Of a stretch of DNA of 12,285 bases, positions 1 through 6,801 are shown one piece after another. How positions within the stretch are numbered: position 1 is the stretch's first letter; every line of letters begins with the position of its first letter. The position numbers and the translations under genes were made by a program. Under the pieces are notes generated by a model that was not told the origin of the DNA, did no database searches, and was given only the letters and a program-made list of their open reading frames with translations. This stretch comes from Bacillota bacterium (lineage in GTDB: Bacteria; Bacillota_E; JAJZYS01; JAJYTV01), in contig JAJZVM010000119.1 in assembly GCA_021845645.1 (NCBI GenBank), positions 1-12,285 of the forward strand, given 5' to 3'.

Positions 1-84
1 CTCCTCGCTCCAGCCTTCGTTCAGGCGAGGACCGCGCCGCAGGTAGGTGAGAGCGTTGCCGAGTGCGTTCACGCGTTTGGTCAT
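1..84 (-). CDS. Unknown protein, N-terminal fragment (cut by window edge)
   Basis: Reading leftward from an ATG at 84-82, the frame stays open to the window edge and gives 28 residues, MTKRVNALGNALTYLRRGPR followed by LNEGWSEE. The ATG overlaps the TGA of the hemerythrin gene (TCAT on the plus strand, ATGA on the coding strand), so the two genes are probably translationally coupled in one leftward operon. The fragment is too short to assign to a family. The basic start followed by an acidic stretch gives no usable clue. The call rests on the ATGA overlap and the uninterrupted frame. Confidence 0.5.
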   Translation of the reverse strand, partial: MTKRVNALGNALTYLRRGPRLNEGWSEE

Positions 85-551
85 GCGCCTTGTGCCCCCT
101 CGGTAGGTTGCGTCGCGCCCCTGAGGGCGCCTGAAAGCTGTGGCAGGAAGGTCTCCTCCTCGAAGAGGGAGTGCAGGCGCTGAATCTGGAGAAGCGCCTG
201 GAGGCGCTCCAGTACGCCCTGCGTCACCCTGCCCTCACGATCGAGCTCCTGCTCCACCTCGCCCAGGAGAAGGCGCATTAGCTCGTGGTCCCGCATGGCG
301 GCGACCACCTGGTCGCTCAGGCCCGGCAGGAGCTTTTGGACCTGCGGAAAGAGGTCCTGCTCCTCCGCGTCGGCGTGCGCGAGCACCCGCAGGCGCCACC
401 CGAGCGCGAGCTCGCGGGCGAGCCGCAAGGCCGTGGCAGCATCCTCTCCGCCCGCGGACTCGAAGAGGATCTGCGTGCCCAGTTCCATTTCTGCACGTGC
501 GGCATCATGGATGTCGTGATGCGCATGCCGGTCCAGCAAAGACGGCCCCAT
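81..551 (-). CDS. Hemerythrin HHE cation-binding domain protein
   Basis: This is a 156-residue, all-helical, single-domain cytoplasmic protein of the hemerythrin/HHE family, whose members hold a non-haem di-iron centre and bind O2 or sense or handle NO and iron. Candidate ligands fall in family order: H11/H12 and H15 in RHAHHDIHD, H59 and E63 in HADAEEQDLFP, H89 in RDHELM, and H127 and E131 in HSLFEEETFLP. The ATG at 551 was chosen because a purine-rich GAGGGGGG lies about 6 nt before it; a GTG 15 nt further upstream (566) is in frame but has no ribosome binding site. The stop overlaps the next gene by ATGA. The actual ligand and role (oxygen, NO, iron repair) cannot be read from the sequence. 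Function is by family inference. Confidence 0.88.
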   Translation of the reverse strand: MGPSLLDRHAHHDIHDAARAEMELGTQILFESAGGEDAATALRLARELALGWRLRVLAHADAEEQDLFPQVQKLLPGLSDQVVAAMRDHELMRLLLGEVEQELDREGRVTQGVLERLQALLQIQRLHSLFEEETFLPQLSGALRGATQPTEGAQGA

Positions 552-770
552 AGGCACCCCCCTCACCGCTGCTTAAATTTTTGCCTCTCCAGAAAGGTCC
601 GTAAGTGTTCCACGTCACCTAGGCCAGGGGGCAATGGCCCACCACTACATGGTCCGATTGGACGGTGTGCATGCCTAGCATAAGACGACGCAGCAGCAGG
701 CGGATAGGAGGTGCCGTTGCGAGGAGCAATGGTCATGAGTGCGCGCTGCGCGAGGAGGGACCCTAGGCGC

Positions 771-786
771 CGTGTGCTGGCACACG
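771..786. repeat. 16-bp palindrome CGTGTGC-TG-GCACACG
   Basis: Two perfect 7-bp arms are separated by TG. The symmetry and size suit a dimeric regulator's operator, but the site lies about 220 bp upstream of the hemerythrin start with no promoter boxes beside it. Its function is unknown. Confidence 0.4.
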
Positions 787-867
787 ATCGCCATGGGACC
801 GCAGTCCGGTTTGCCATCTGTGCCTTGGTCCATCAAGGCAAAACCTGCGCTGGACGCGCGAAACTAT

Positions 868-905
868 GCAGTCACCGACCGGCCCCAATGGCGATCGGTG
901 GCTGC
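868..905 (+). repeat. Stem-loop with 11-bp arms in gene-poor stretch
   Basis: The left arm GCAGTCACCGA (868-878) pairs with TCGGTGGCTGC (895-905) through one G.U wobble, around a 16-nt loop. There is no T tract on either side, so it is not a typical intrinsic terminator. It could be a fragment of a mobile element end or an RNA structure. I see no second copy in the window. Confidence 0.4.
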
Positions 906-1071
906 GTTATGGTCAAGGCTACCAACTTGATGCGCACGAGCGGATATCTGCGGCTTCAGGCTTTCGGCGCTCGGGGACCCGGCCAGCGCGAGCGCATCGT
1001 ACGCCGGTGTGCGGCCGACTCGCGTCGCGCGTGCTGCAGTTCCCCCGTCGATCTTGCAACCGGGGTCACCC

Positions 1072-1650
1072 TCAGCCGCTGCCGAGCAGCGCAGCGATCA
1101 GCTGGAGCAGAAAGTCATCGGACGTGGTCGCGTTGTCGACAATGGTCGTCATGAGGAGTGTGTAGAGGAAGGCGCGGGCAATGACAGTCGCCCGGGAGCG
1201 CGCCATAGCGTGCGCTTCGAGAAAGGCCGCTATGATCGCGATGGCCGTCTCGCGCATCTCCGCGAAGCGCTCGGCCACACTGGGATGCCCCAGCGATTCG
1301 CGCATCAGGATGCGGGCGATCGCCTCGCGCCGGCCCACGACGGCCCGAAAGCGCTGCGCCAGATCCCAGAGGTCTTGCGCGGGATCCTGATGCTTCGTGC
1401 CCTTGAGTTCCCGCTCAAGTTCCGACAGGAAGTTGCGCTCCGCGACCAGCGCCTCGAGCAGCCCCTCCTTCGTACGAAAGTAATAGAAGAGCAAGCCCTG
1501 CGGTACGCCCGCGTCTTCAGCGATCCTCTTGGTGGGTGTTGCATCGTAGCCGAGTTCTGCAAAGAGCGACTGCGCAGCGTCGAGGATGCGGCGCCGGGCT
1601 TCCTGTGAGGGTTCTGGGGCTGCAAGAAGACGTCCGCGCGTCTTGGCCAT
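1072..1650 (-). CDS. TetR/AcrR-family transcriptional regulator
   Basis: This 192-residue protein has the length and layout of a TetR-family repressor. After a short basic tail, residues about 16-62 form the helix-turn-helix domain: ARRRILDAAQSLFAELGYDA, then the recognition helices TKRIAEDAGVPQGLLFYYF and the linker RTKEGLLEALV. The remaining helical part is the ligand-binding and dimerisation domain, which is variable in this family, so the inducer is unknown. The ATG at 1650 opens the domain in the usual way; GGAGG lies rather far upstream (about 12 nt), with a nearer GGGCGG. The gene is divergent from the fmdE/TauE/reductase operon, whose promoter carries a GAGTGGTCACTC palindrome, so the likely job is local repression of that operon and possibly of itself. 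Confidence 0.92.
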   Translation of the reverse strand: MAKTRGRLLAAPEPSQEARRRILDAAQSLFAELGYDATPTKRIAEDAGVPQGLLFYYFRTKEGLLEALVAERNFLSELERELKGTKHQDPAQDLWDLAQRFRAVVGRREAIARILMRESLGHPSVAERFAEMRETAIAIIAAFLEAHAMARSRATVIARAFLYTLLMTTIVDNATTSDDFLLQLIAALLGSG

Positions 1651-1751
1651 ACCGCCCGTGGTCGCCTCCGATCGTGAAGAGAAACGCCCGCATCAAAACT
1701 GTGCGGTCAATCAACTTCAGTATCTCCAGGCCGTGTCCGTTCGTCAAGCAG

Positions 1752-1779
1752 ACACCCACTTCAGCCCTGCATTGGGTGT
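1752..1779. promoter_or_regulatory. Inverted repeat ACACCCA-N14-TGGGTGT upstream of module A
   Basis: Perfect 7-bp arms lie at 1752-1758 and 1773-1779 with centres 21 bp (two helical turns) apart. The right arm ends on the first base of the -35 box. Placement and spacing suit a dimeric activator or a second repressor site in the divergent region, but no protein can be assigned. Confidence 0.4.
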
Positions 1780-1807
1780 TGACAGATACGGCCGCCGGCA
1801 CTAAGAT
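1779..1807 (+). promoter_or_regulatory. Sigma-70-type promoter of module A
   Basis: A consensus TTGACA at 1779-1784 is followed after exactly 17 bp by TAAGAT at 1802-1807 (4 of 6 matches to TATAAT). Transcription would start at about 1813-1814, some 40 nt before the ATG of the fmdE-like gene. It is the best promoter match I found in the window. Confidence 0.75.
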
Positions 1808-1820
1808 GCGGAACTAGATT

Positions 1821-1832
1821 GAGTGGTCACTC
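1821..1832. promoter_or_regulatory. Probable TetR operator GAGTGGTCACTC
   Basis: A 12-bp palindrome with 5-bp arms (GAGTG / CACTC) lies at about +7 to +19 relative to the predicted transcription start and just before the ribosome binding site. TetR-family repressors bind short palindromes in this position and block initiation or early elongation. The divergent TetR gene is the natural candidate to bind it. The site is seen in the sequence; its use is inferred. Confidence 0.55.
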
Positions 1833-1854
1833 TAATTCACGGAGGCGTTGCTTC

Positions 1855-2478
1855 ATGCAGGCAGAGATCGATTTGCAGACGTTGACGATGGCGCAGGAGT
1901 TCCATGGGCACAAGTGCCCGGCCATGCCCCAGGGGCTGAGGGCGGGGCGACTAGCGCTCGAACTTCTCGGGGTCGAGAAGGCGCAAGGCGGAGAACTCGT
2001 CGCGATCGTGGAGACCGGGGACCACCACTTCTCGGGGTGTTTCGCGGACGGCGTGATGTTCGCGACCGGCTGCACGATGGGCAAGGGCAACATCGTCAAG
2101 AAGCCGCTCGGCAAGTTTGCCCTGACGCTCGTCGACAGGCGGAGCGGCAGGGCGGTGCGCATCAGTGCCAAGGCGGGTCGCATGATGCAGTGCCTCAACA
2201 TGGAGTTCTTCCGCCTGCGCGCTGGGGGACTGCCGCCGCAGAAGCTCGACCCGGCCATGGTGCAGCCCTTGATCGAGGATGTCCTCACGCGCGACCCCTC
2301 TGAGATGTTCGACGTGCAGCTGATCGAGCAGTACCCGCTCGAAGCGCACAAGGAGGACTTCACCGCCGTGGTCTGCGATGGCTGCGGCGAACTCGTCGTG
2401 CAGAGCTACGCGCACAAGATCGGCGACAAGGCATACTGCGGCGCATGCCTTGATGCCATGCTGCACTGCGGCGCCTAG
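1855..2478 (+). CDS. FmdE-family protein with C-terminal zinc ribbon (module A)
   Basis: This 207-residue soluble protein belongs to the family named after subunit E of formylmethanofuran dehydrogenase, which is common in organisms without methanogenesis and mostly of unknown role. Visible hallmarks are EFHGHKCPAMPQGLRAG (H17, H19, C21), CFADGVMFATGCTMGKGN (C62, C73) and a C-terminal treble-clef type ribbon with CxxC pairs at C174/C177 and C195/C198. The ATG at 1855 was chosen because GGAGG (1841-1845) lies 9 nt before it; the frame is open back to a TTG at 1819, but that would put the operator inside the gene. It is the first gene of a rightward operon with a TauE/SafE permease and a flavin disulfide reductase. 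Metal binding is likely from the Cys/His pattern. The substrate is unknown, and the family name should not be read as evidence for methanofuran chemistry. Confidence 0.85.
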   Translation: MQAEIDLQTLTMAQEFHGHKCPAMPQGLRAGRLALELLGVEKAQGGELVAIVETGDHHFSGCFADGVMFATGCTMGKGNIVKKPLGKFALTLVDRRSGRAVRISAKAGRMMQCLNMEFFRLRAGGLPPQKLDPAMVQPLIEDVLTRDPSEMFDVQLIEQYPLEAHKEDFTAVVCDGCGELVVQSYAHKIGDKAYCGACLDAMLHCGA

Positions 2479-2491
2479 CGCAGTAGTCGTC

Positions 2492-2524
2492 GGCCCCGTG
2501 ACGAGCCTCATGCGCCACGGGGCC
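2492..2524 (+). repeat. Intra-operon GC hairpin between fmdE-like and TauE genes (module A)
   Basis: GGCCCCGTG (2492-2500) and CACGGGGCC (2516-2524) form a perfect 9-bp stem with a 15-nt loop, 13 nt after the fmdE stop. No T tract follows, so it is unlikely to be a full terminator. It may protect the upstream message or lower downstream expression. Module B has a hairpin in the same place with unrelated sequence. Confidence 0.6.
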
Positions 2525-2591
2525 TGCTCGCGATGGGACCTGATCAGGCGGCCATATAAGAGAGGGCTGACGCCAGGGAGGCGCATCGTTC

Positions 2592-3329
2592 GTGATTGTC
2601 TGGGCTACCGTTCTGATCTTCCTCGTCTCGGCCGTCTTCGCCATGCTCGGCCTCGGCGGCGGCATGCTCTACGTGCCGATCTTCCACTGGCTCGGCTTCG
2701 GACTCAAGAACGTCGTGATCCCGCTGGGCCTTCTGCTCAACGGACTCAACACCCTGATCGCCCTCATCCCGTATGGACGGAAGCGTCTCGTGGACTGGAC
2801 GGGCGGCTTGCCGATGGCGGTCGCCGCGCTCGTGTTCGCACCGATCGGCGCGATCGTGGCCCCCTACGTACCGGACAAGGTGCTGCTCTGGCTCTTTGCC
2901 GCGGCCGTGATCGTGGCAGCGGCACGCACCCTGCTGGTGGCCGGCAAGGCGGATCCGACAGAGCTCATGCCGCTCGGGCGGCGGATGCTGATCGGGAGCC
3001 TCGTGGCGGCGGCAGCCGGGTTCATCGGCGGCATGCTCGGCATCGGCGGCGGCTTCATCATCGGCCCGCTCCTGATGTGGATCGGCTATGACACCAAGCG
3101 CGCGGCGGCGACGACAGCCTACATCGTCACCTTCTCGAGCTTCTCCGGCTTCCTGGGCCATGTCGGGCACATGGCGATCGACTGGCCGCTCTTCATCGCG
3201 CTCGTCCTCGCCGTGATCGTTGCATCGCTGCTCGGTTCCTCGTTCATGGCGAACCGCGCCAAGCCGACCTGGGTCAAGTGGTTCTATGGCATCCTGCTCG
3301 TCGGGGTTGCGATCAAGCTCGTCGTCTGA
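2592..3329 (+). CDS. TauE/SafE-family permease (module A)
   Basis: This 245-residue, very hydrophobic membrane protein matches the TauE/SafE family (about 250 residues, seven or eight helices, two homologous halves), which includes proposed exporters of sulfite, sulfoacetate and other small anions. Each half carries the family's glycine-rich motif: AMLGLGGGMLYVP near residue 17 and GMLGIGGGFIIGP near residue 146. The GTG at 2592 follows AGGGAGG (2575-2581) by 10 nt; the module B copy starts with ATG at the equivalent codon, supporting this start. It lies 18 nt before the disulfide reductase gene. The protein differs from the copy at 10070-10807 at only about ten conservative positions. The transported substrate cannot be read from the sequence; a sulfur anion is one possibility given the family and the redox neighbour. 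Confidence 0.92.
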   Translation: MIVWATVLIFLVSAVFAMLGLGGGMLYVPIFHWLGFGLKNVVIPLGLLLNGLNTLIALIPYGRKRLVDWTGGLPMAVAALVFAPIGAIVAPYVPDKVLLWLFAAAVIVAAARTLLVAGKADPTELMPLGRRMLIGSLVAAAAGFIGGMLGIGGGFIIGPLLMWIGYDTKRAAATTAYIVTFSSFSGFLGHVGHMAIDWPLFIALVLAVIVASLLGSSFMANRAKPTWVKWFYGILLVGVAIKLVV

Positions 3330-3398
3330 AACCAGGGTCTTGAAGGGATGGCGGTCCTCATGGAGAGGTACAACCTCGTAACGATCGGCGGTGGACCC
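2592..3398 (+). repeat. Long direct repeat, copy 1 (TauE gene into start of reductase gene)
   Basis: This stretch matches 10070-10882 in the same orientation, at roughly 90% or more through the permease gene (including a 74-nt identical block, 2652-2725 = 10130-10203) and at lower identity in the first codons of the reductase gene. The copies lie about 7.5 kb apart. Confidence 0.85.
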
Positions 3399-4751
3399 GG
3401 CGCGACCCCCGGGGCGCAGCTGGTAGCCAAGGCCGGGCTGCGCGTGGCGGTGGTGGAAGCTGGCGCCGGGCTCGGCGGCGCGTGCCTCTTCGAGGGCTGC
3501 ATTCCCTCCAAGATCTATCTCGAATCGGCCGGGCGCATCACGGCGATGTACGAGGCCGAGGCATTCGGCATCGAGGGTACCGCACCCGGGCGGCCGCACA
3601 CGGCTCAGATCAACCGGCGGAAGATGGAGATGCTCAGGGTGCGGGCCGAGGGCGCCCGCCGCCGCTCGGAGAGCCTCGGCATCGAGCTTGTGCAAGGGAC
3701 GGCCCGCCTGCTCTCGCCCAGGGAGGTGCAGGTGACATTGCCCGATGGCGCCCGGCGCCTCCTCACGGCCGACCACGTCTTCGTGGCACCGGGCGCGGCG
3801 CCTGTACCGCTCGATGTACCTGGCGCGGACAACCAGGACATCTGGACGAGCCGCGAAGCCCTGATGCTGCCGCGCATCCCGCCGTCGCTCGCGATCATCG
3901 GCGGCGGTTACATCGGCTGCGAGCTTGCGACCATCTACAGCCGCTTCGGCAGTCAGGTCCATATCCTCGAAACCATGCCGCGTATCCTCTCGAGCGAGGA
4001 CCCCGCCATGTCGGAGGCCGTGACCCAGGGCTTCAAGCGGGCGCCCTTCACCGTCGCGGTGGAAACCGGGGTGCGCGTGCGCAGCATCGACCGTGCGCGT
4101 CCGCAGGCCTATGAGGTGGTCTACGAGACGGCGACGGGAGATCTGGCCGTCCTGCACGCGGCACAGGTCCTGATCGCGGTCGGGCGGCGGCCGAACACTG
4201 CCGGCCTCGGACTCGAGGAAATTGGCCTGCGTACAGGCCAGCGCGGCGAGATTCCGGTGGACCCCTTCTTCCAGACGGCTGTGCCGGGAGTCTACGCGCC
4301 CGGTGACGTCAACGGCCAGGCCATGCTGGCACATGCCGCGACCAGGCAGTCAGTCATCGCCGCTCGGCACCTCGTGCACGGTCCCTTCGCCTATGAGCCG
4401 CTCGTGATCCCGCACGTGGTCTTCACGGAGCCGGAGGTGGCTGCGGTCGGGGCGGACAGTCGGGACCTTGAGAGGCATCCGGAATGGCGACAGGTGCGGC
4501 TCTCATTCGCGCAGGACGCGAAGGCCCGCATCCTGGGCGATATCGAGGGCCTGGCGCAACTGATCTGGGATCCCGGCACGGGCCTTCTGCACGGCCTGCA
4601 GGTGGCGGGGCGCGGCGCGGGCGAGCTTGTCGCCGAGGCGACGCAGGTGCTGACGCACCATGGCACGGTCCAGGCGCTGGCAGACACGATCCACGTACAT
4701 CCGACCCTGAACGAAGTGGTGATGGCACTGGCGCAGGCGGCACTCGCCTGA
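3348..4751 (+). CDS. Pyridine nucleotide-disulfide oxidoreductase, dihydrolipoyl dehydrogenase-like
   Basis: This 467-residue flavoprotein has the class I disulfide reductase layout: FAD motif NLVTIGGGPGATPGA (residues 9-23), redox disulfide GGACLFEGCIPSK with C46 and C51, NAD(P)-binding motif IIGGGYIGCELATIYSRFG from about residue 182, second FAD motif GVYAPGDVNG near 313, and the C-terminal dimer domain with the catalytic pair H451/E456 in HPTLNE. These enzymes move electrons between NAD(P)H and a disulfide such as lipoamide, or reduce metals. The active site reads CLFEGC, where dihydrolipoyl dehydrogenases usually have CLNVGC, so the partner may be unusual. No lipoyl-bearing dehydrogenase subunits are nearby. 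ATG 3348 is used; a second ATG at 3360 has better ribosome-site spacing and would give 463 residues. A degraded homologue lies at 10834-11055. Confidence 0.9.
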   Translation: MAVLMERYNLVTIGGGPGATPGAQLVAKAGLRVAVVEAGAGLGGACLFEGCIPSKIYLESAGRITAMYEAEAFGIEGTAPGRPHTAQINRRKMEMLRVRAEGARRRSESLGIELVQGTARLLSPREVQVTLPDGARRLLTADHVFVAPGAAPVPLDVPGADNQDIWTSREALMLPRIPPSLAIIGGGYIGCELATIYSRFGSQVHILETMPRILSSEDPAMSEAVTQGFKRAPFTVAVETGVRVRSIDRARPQAYEVVYETATGDLAVLHAAQVLIAVGRRPNTAGLGLEEIGLRTGQRGEIPVDPFFQTAVPGVYAPGDVNGQAMLAHAATRQSVIAARHLVHGPFAYEPLVIPHVVFTEPEVAAVGADSRDLERHPEWRQVRLSFAQDAKARILGDIEGLAQLIWDPGTGLLHGLQVAGRGAGELVAEATQVLTHHGTVQALADTIHVHPTLNEVVMALAQAALA

Positions 4752-4803
4752 GAGACGGTCTCCGAGATCGCAGGGCCCAGGAAGCCCTGTGGAGGATGAT
4801 GGT

Positions 4804-5199
4804 ATGAGCGGTATGCCAAGCCGCCGAGCGCAGGGGCGTGGCCAGACAGGCTCGCGCGGGCGATCGCGCCGACCTGGTCCGAGTGGGACGCAGGACGGTG
4901 CACAGGGGCCTGCCGAGCCATCTGCCTTGGGAAGCAGGTCCGAGCGTGAGCGCGAGGCCATGGCGCGCCTCGTGCGGCAGGGCGCTCGCGCGATCACGAT
5001 CCAGCACGGCATCCACGAGACACGGATCGTCGGCTACTTCGGCGACCATCAGGAGCGGCAGCTGACGGTGAGGGACAGCCGTGTCATCCCGTTCCCGAGG
5101 CGGGAGTCGCCCGAGTTGCGCAACGGGCTCCGCCGTCTTTGGCACTTGCTTCAGTGGCTTTCTGGCAAGGTTCAGGGTCTCTGTGTGCGCAAGGTGTGA
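4804..5199 (+). CDS. Small basic protein of unknown function
   Basis: This 131-residue protein begins at an ATG 8 nt after GGAGG (4791-4795), 52 nt after the reductase stop and on the same strand. An in-frame GTG at 4789 overlaps that ribosome site and is less likely. The first 45 residues are low-complexity Gly/Arg/Ser/Pro and look disordered. From SEREREAMARLVRQGARAIT onward the codons are more strongly GC-ending and the sequence alternates strands and loops (ITIQHG, RIVGYFGD, RQLTVRDSRVIPF), followed by an amphipathic helix (LRNGLRRLWHLLQWLSGKVQ). I do not recognise the family. A 6-bp stem (CAGGGC 4771-4776 with GCCCTG 4784-4789) precedes the ribosome site. It may be a late gene of the module A operon or an independent gene. 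It could also be a chance frame, though codon bias in its second half argues against that. Confidence 0.55.
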   Translation: MSGMPSRRAQGRGQTGSRGRSRRPGPSGTQDGAQGPAEPSALGSRSEREREAMARLVRQGARAITIQHGIHETRIVGYFGDHQERQLTVRDSRVIPFPRRESPELRNGLRRLWHLLQWLSGKVQGLCVRKV

Positions 5200-5380
5200 G
5201 CCGGCTCGGCGAAGCGCGTTGCGCAGGCGGCAGCACACGGGCTGCGCGCTGCACGTACGCTGCCGGCGCTCCGGATCTGGCTAAGGCAGCCTGTCCGGTT
5301 TCCCCGGGCCGCGGCGGGTCTGGACGGGGCTCGACCGGACCGCGGCAGACGCTCCCGGCCGCAAGCATCTCCAAGGGGTG

Positions 5381-6694
5381 ATGGTGTTGGGTCTGGCCTC
5401 AGGCTCGTCGGGTTTGGCGCACGAAGAAGCCGGGACCCAGGCAACGGGTCACGGCGCTGACCGTCCCTCCCCGATGCCAAGTGAGTCCTCGGATGACGAC
5501 GGGACATTGCGCGCGACGGCAAAGGCCCTCCATGCCCTCGCGCGCCACCTGACGGCCATTCACGGCGATCGCACCACGATCGCGCGGCTGCTCGAGAGGG
5601 TGGTGGCCTCCTCAGCGGAGACGGCCGTCACCACGGAGGAGTTGAGCGCCAGTGCCACGCAGATGGCGGCGTCAGCCCAGCGGGTGGCCCAGACGGCAAG
5701 CGAGGTGGCCGTGCAGAGTGAAAGTGGGCGCGACCTGATGAGCCGCGCCGCACAGGACATGGACGAGCTTGTGACCGCGAGCGTGCGGACTGCCGCGCAG
5801 AGCGAGCATCTCCGGCAGGGCTCCGAACACATTTCGCAGGTCGTCGCGCTGATCAACGAGGTCGCGGGTCAGACGAACCTCCTTGCGCTGAACGCGGCCA
5901 TCGAGGCTGCGCGGGCTGGAGAGTACGGCCGAGGCTTTTCTGTGGTTGCCGACGAGGTCCGCCGCCTGTCCGATCGCACCAAAGCGGCCGTCAAGGAGAT
6001 TACGGCAACCATCACCGAACTGCGACGCACGGTCGAGGAGACTGCGCGCGATGCGGAACAGTCCGCAAAGAGAGCTCGTGCATCCGCGGATGCCGTGTTC
6101 CGGGCGGGTGGAGCCTTCGACCGGATCGCCGATTCCGCCTCGACAACACGGGACGACATGGCGGACATAGCTCAGGTGACCGACCAGCAGGCACACGTGG
6201 TCACCGACATCGCCGAGCGCGTGCATGCGGTCAAGTCTGTCATCGGCGAGGGAATGCAGGCTCTTGGCCAGTCGGGTGACGCACTGTATGCCATGGGCTC
6301 GGAGCTGAACGCATTGCACCGTGCTCTTGACACGCGACCCCGGGACCTCGAGGATCGCGAGGTCCCGGCAGAGGCGATCACCGAACACCTGCTCTGGCGC
6401 AATGGCCTGCATGCCATGCTGCAGGACAAGAAGGCGTTCGCCGCGGACGCGATGGATGCGTTCGCGACCTGCCCGCTCACGCTCTGGTGCAATGGGGTAC
6501 GGCAGAAGTATGGAACCTTGGACGCATTCCTGGCGATCGCAAAGCCGCACCGTGATGCGCACGAACTGGCTCAGCGGGTAGCCCAGGCCCACGGAACCCA
6601 CGAGCCTGCGGAGATGCGTCCGCTTCTTGCGCTTCTGGACGAATCCGTGGACGCGCTCGTGCGCGCGCTGGATGCGTTAAGCCATAGCCTCTGA
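5381..6694 (+). CDS. Soluble methyl-accepting chemotaxis-type protein with C-terminal CZB domain
   Basis: This protein of about 437 residues has no membrane segment or HAMP domain, so it is cytoplasmic. After a disordered N-terminus (about 40 residues), residues about 45-320 form the coiled-coil signalling domain, with the highly conserved hairpin tip [20 protein letters not shown] near residues 158-178, then [14 protein letters not shown]. The end (about 333-395) matches a chemoreceptor zinc-binding (CZB) domain: [16 protein letters not shown], and PHRDAHE give the His/Cys/His/His set that binds zinc and is thought to sense hypochlorous acid or zinc in known receptors. The ATG at 5381 sits after AAGGGG (5373-5378); a GTG one codon earlier is equally possible. 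No che genes are nearby. It would couple to a CheA/CheW system elsewhere, or act in a non-motility pathway. A structured GC-rich leader (CCGCGG arms near 5309 and 5340) precedes it. Confidence 0.9.
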   Translation: MVLGLASGSSGLAHEEAGTQATGHGADRPSPMPSESSDDDGTLRATAKALHALARHLTAIHGDRTTIARLLERVVASSAETAVTTEELSASATQMAASAQRVAQTASEVAVQSESGRDLMSRAAQDMDELVTASVRTAAQSEHLRQGSEHISQVVALINEVAGQTNLLALNAAIEAARAGEYGRGFSVVADEVRRLSDRTKAAVKEITATITELRRTVEETARDAEQSAKRARASADAVFRAGGAFDRIADSASTTRDDMADIAQVTDQQAHVVTDIAERVHAVKSVIGEGMQALGQSGDALYAMGSELNALHRALDTRPRDLEDREVPAEAITEHLLWRNGLHAMLQDKKAFAADAMDAFATCPLTLWCNGVRQKYGTLDAFLAIAKPHRDAHELAQRVAQAHGTHEPAEMRPLLALLDESVDALVRALDALSHSL

Positions 6695-6801
6695 CTTCTG
6701 CGGTCCAGGAATCCAGTCTGGACTTGCGATTCCGGGCGCGGCGGCACCCTGCGCTCGAATCGCGGTGCCGGGTTGCGCCGACAGCGATCGACCCAGAAAT
6801 C

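Larger units (their letters stand above)
552..1071. other. Gene-poor intergenic stretch with two inverted repeats
   Basis: About 520 bp between the leftward hemerythrin gene and the 3' end of the leftward TetR gene. Open frames exist on both strands, but their translations are rich in Arg, Cys and Pro, resemble no family I know, and lack ribosome binding sites, so I treat them as chance. Part of this stretch must hold the hemerythrin promoter; the AT-rich patch at about 571-582 (TTAAATTTTT) is the likeliest place, but I cannot define -35 and -10 boxes. It contains a 16-bp palindrome (771-786) and a stem-loop (868-905), listed separately. No clear terminator for the TetR gene is visible. Confidence 0.5.

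Noticed and set aside
711..1154. Plus-strand open frames of 60-147 codons between the hemerythrin and TetR genes
   Set aside because: No ribosome site or recognisable motif, Arg/Cys-rich composition, and overlap with the 3' end of the TetR gene. I looked for transposase-like motifs and found none I could defend.
1819..1854. TTG at 1819 as the start of fmdE A
   Set aside because: It would place the operator palindrome and the GGAGG site inside the gene. The ATG at 1855 has ideal ribosome-site spacing and fits the family N-terminus.
2544..4334. A 596-codon open frame on the minus strand across the module A permease and reductase genes
   Set aside because: It lies antisense to two clearly conserved proteins. 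Its translation is rich in His, Asp, Glu and Arg with no fold or motif, as expected when GC-rich codons are read on the other strand.
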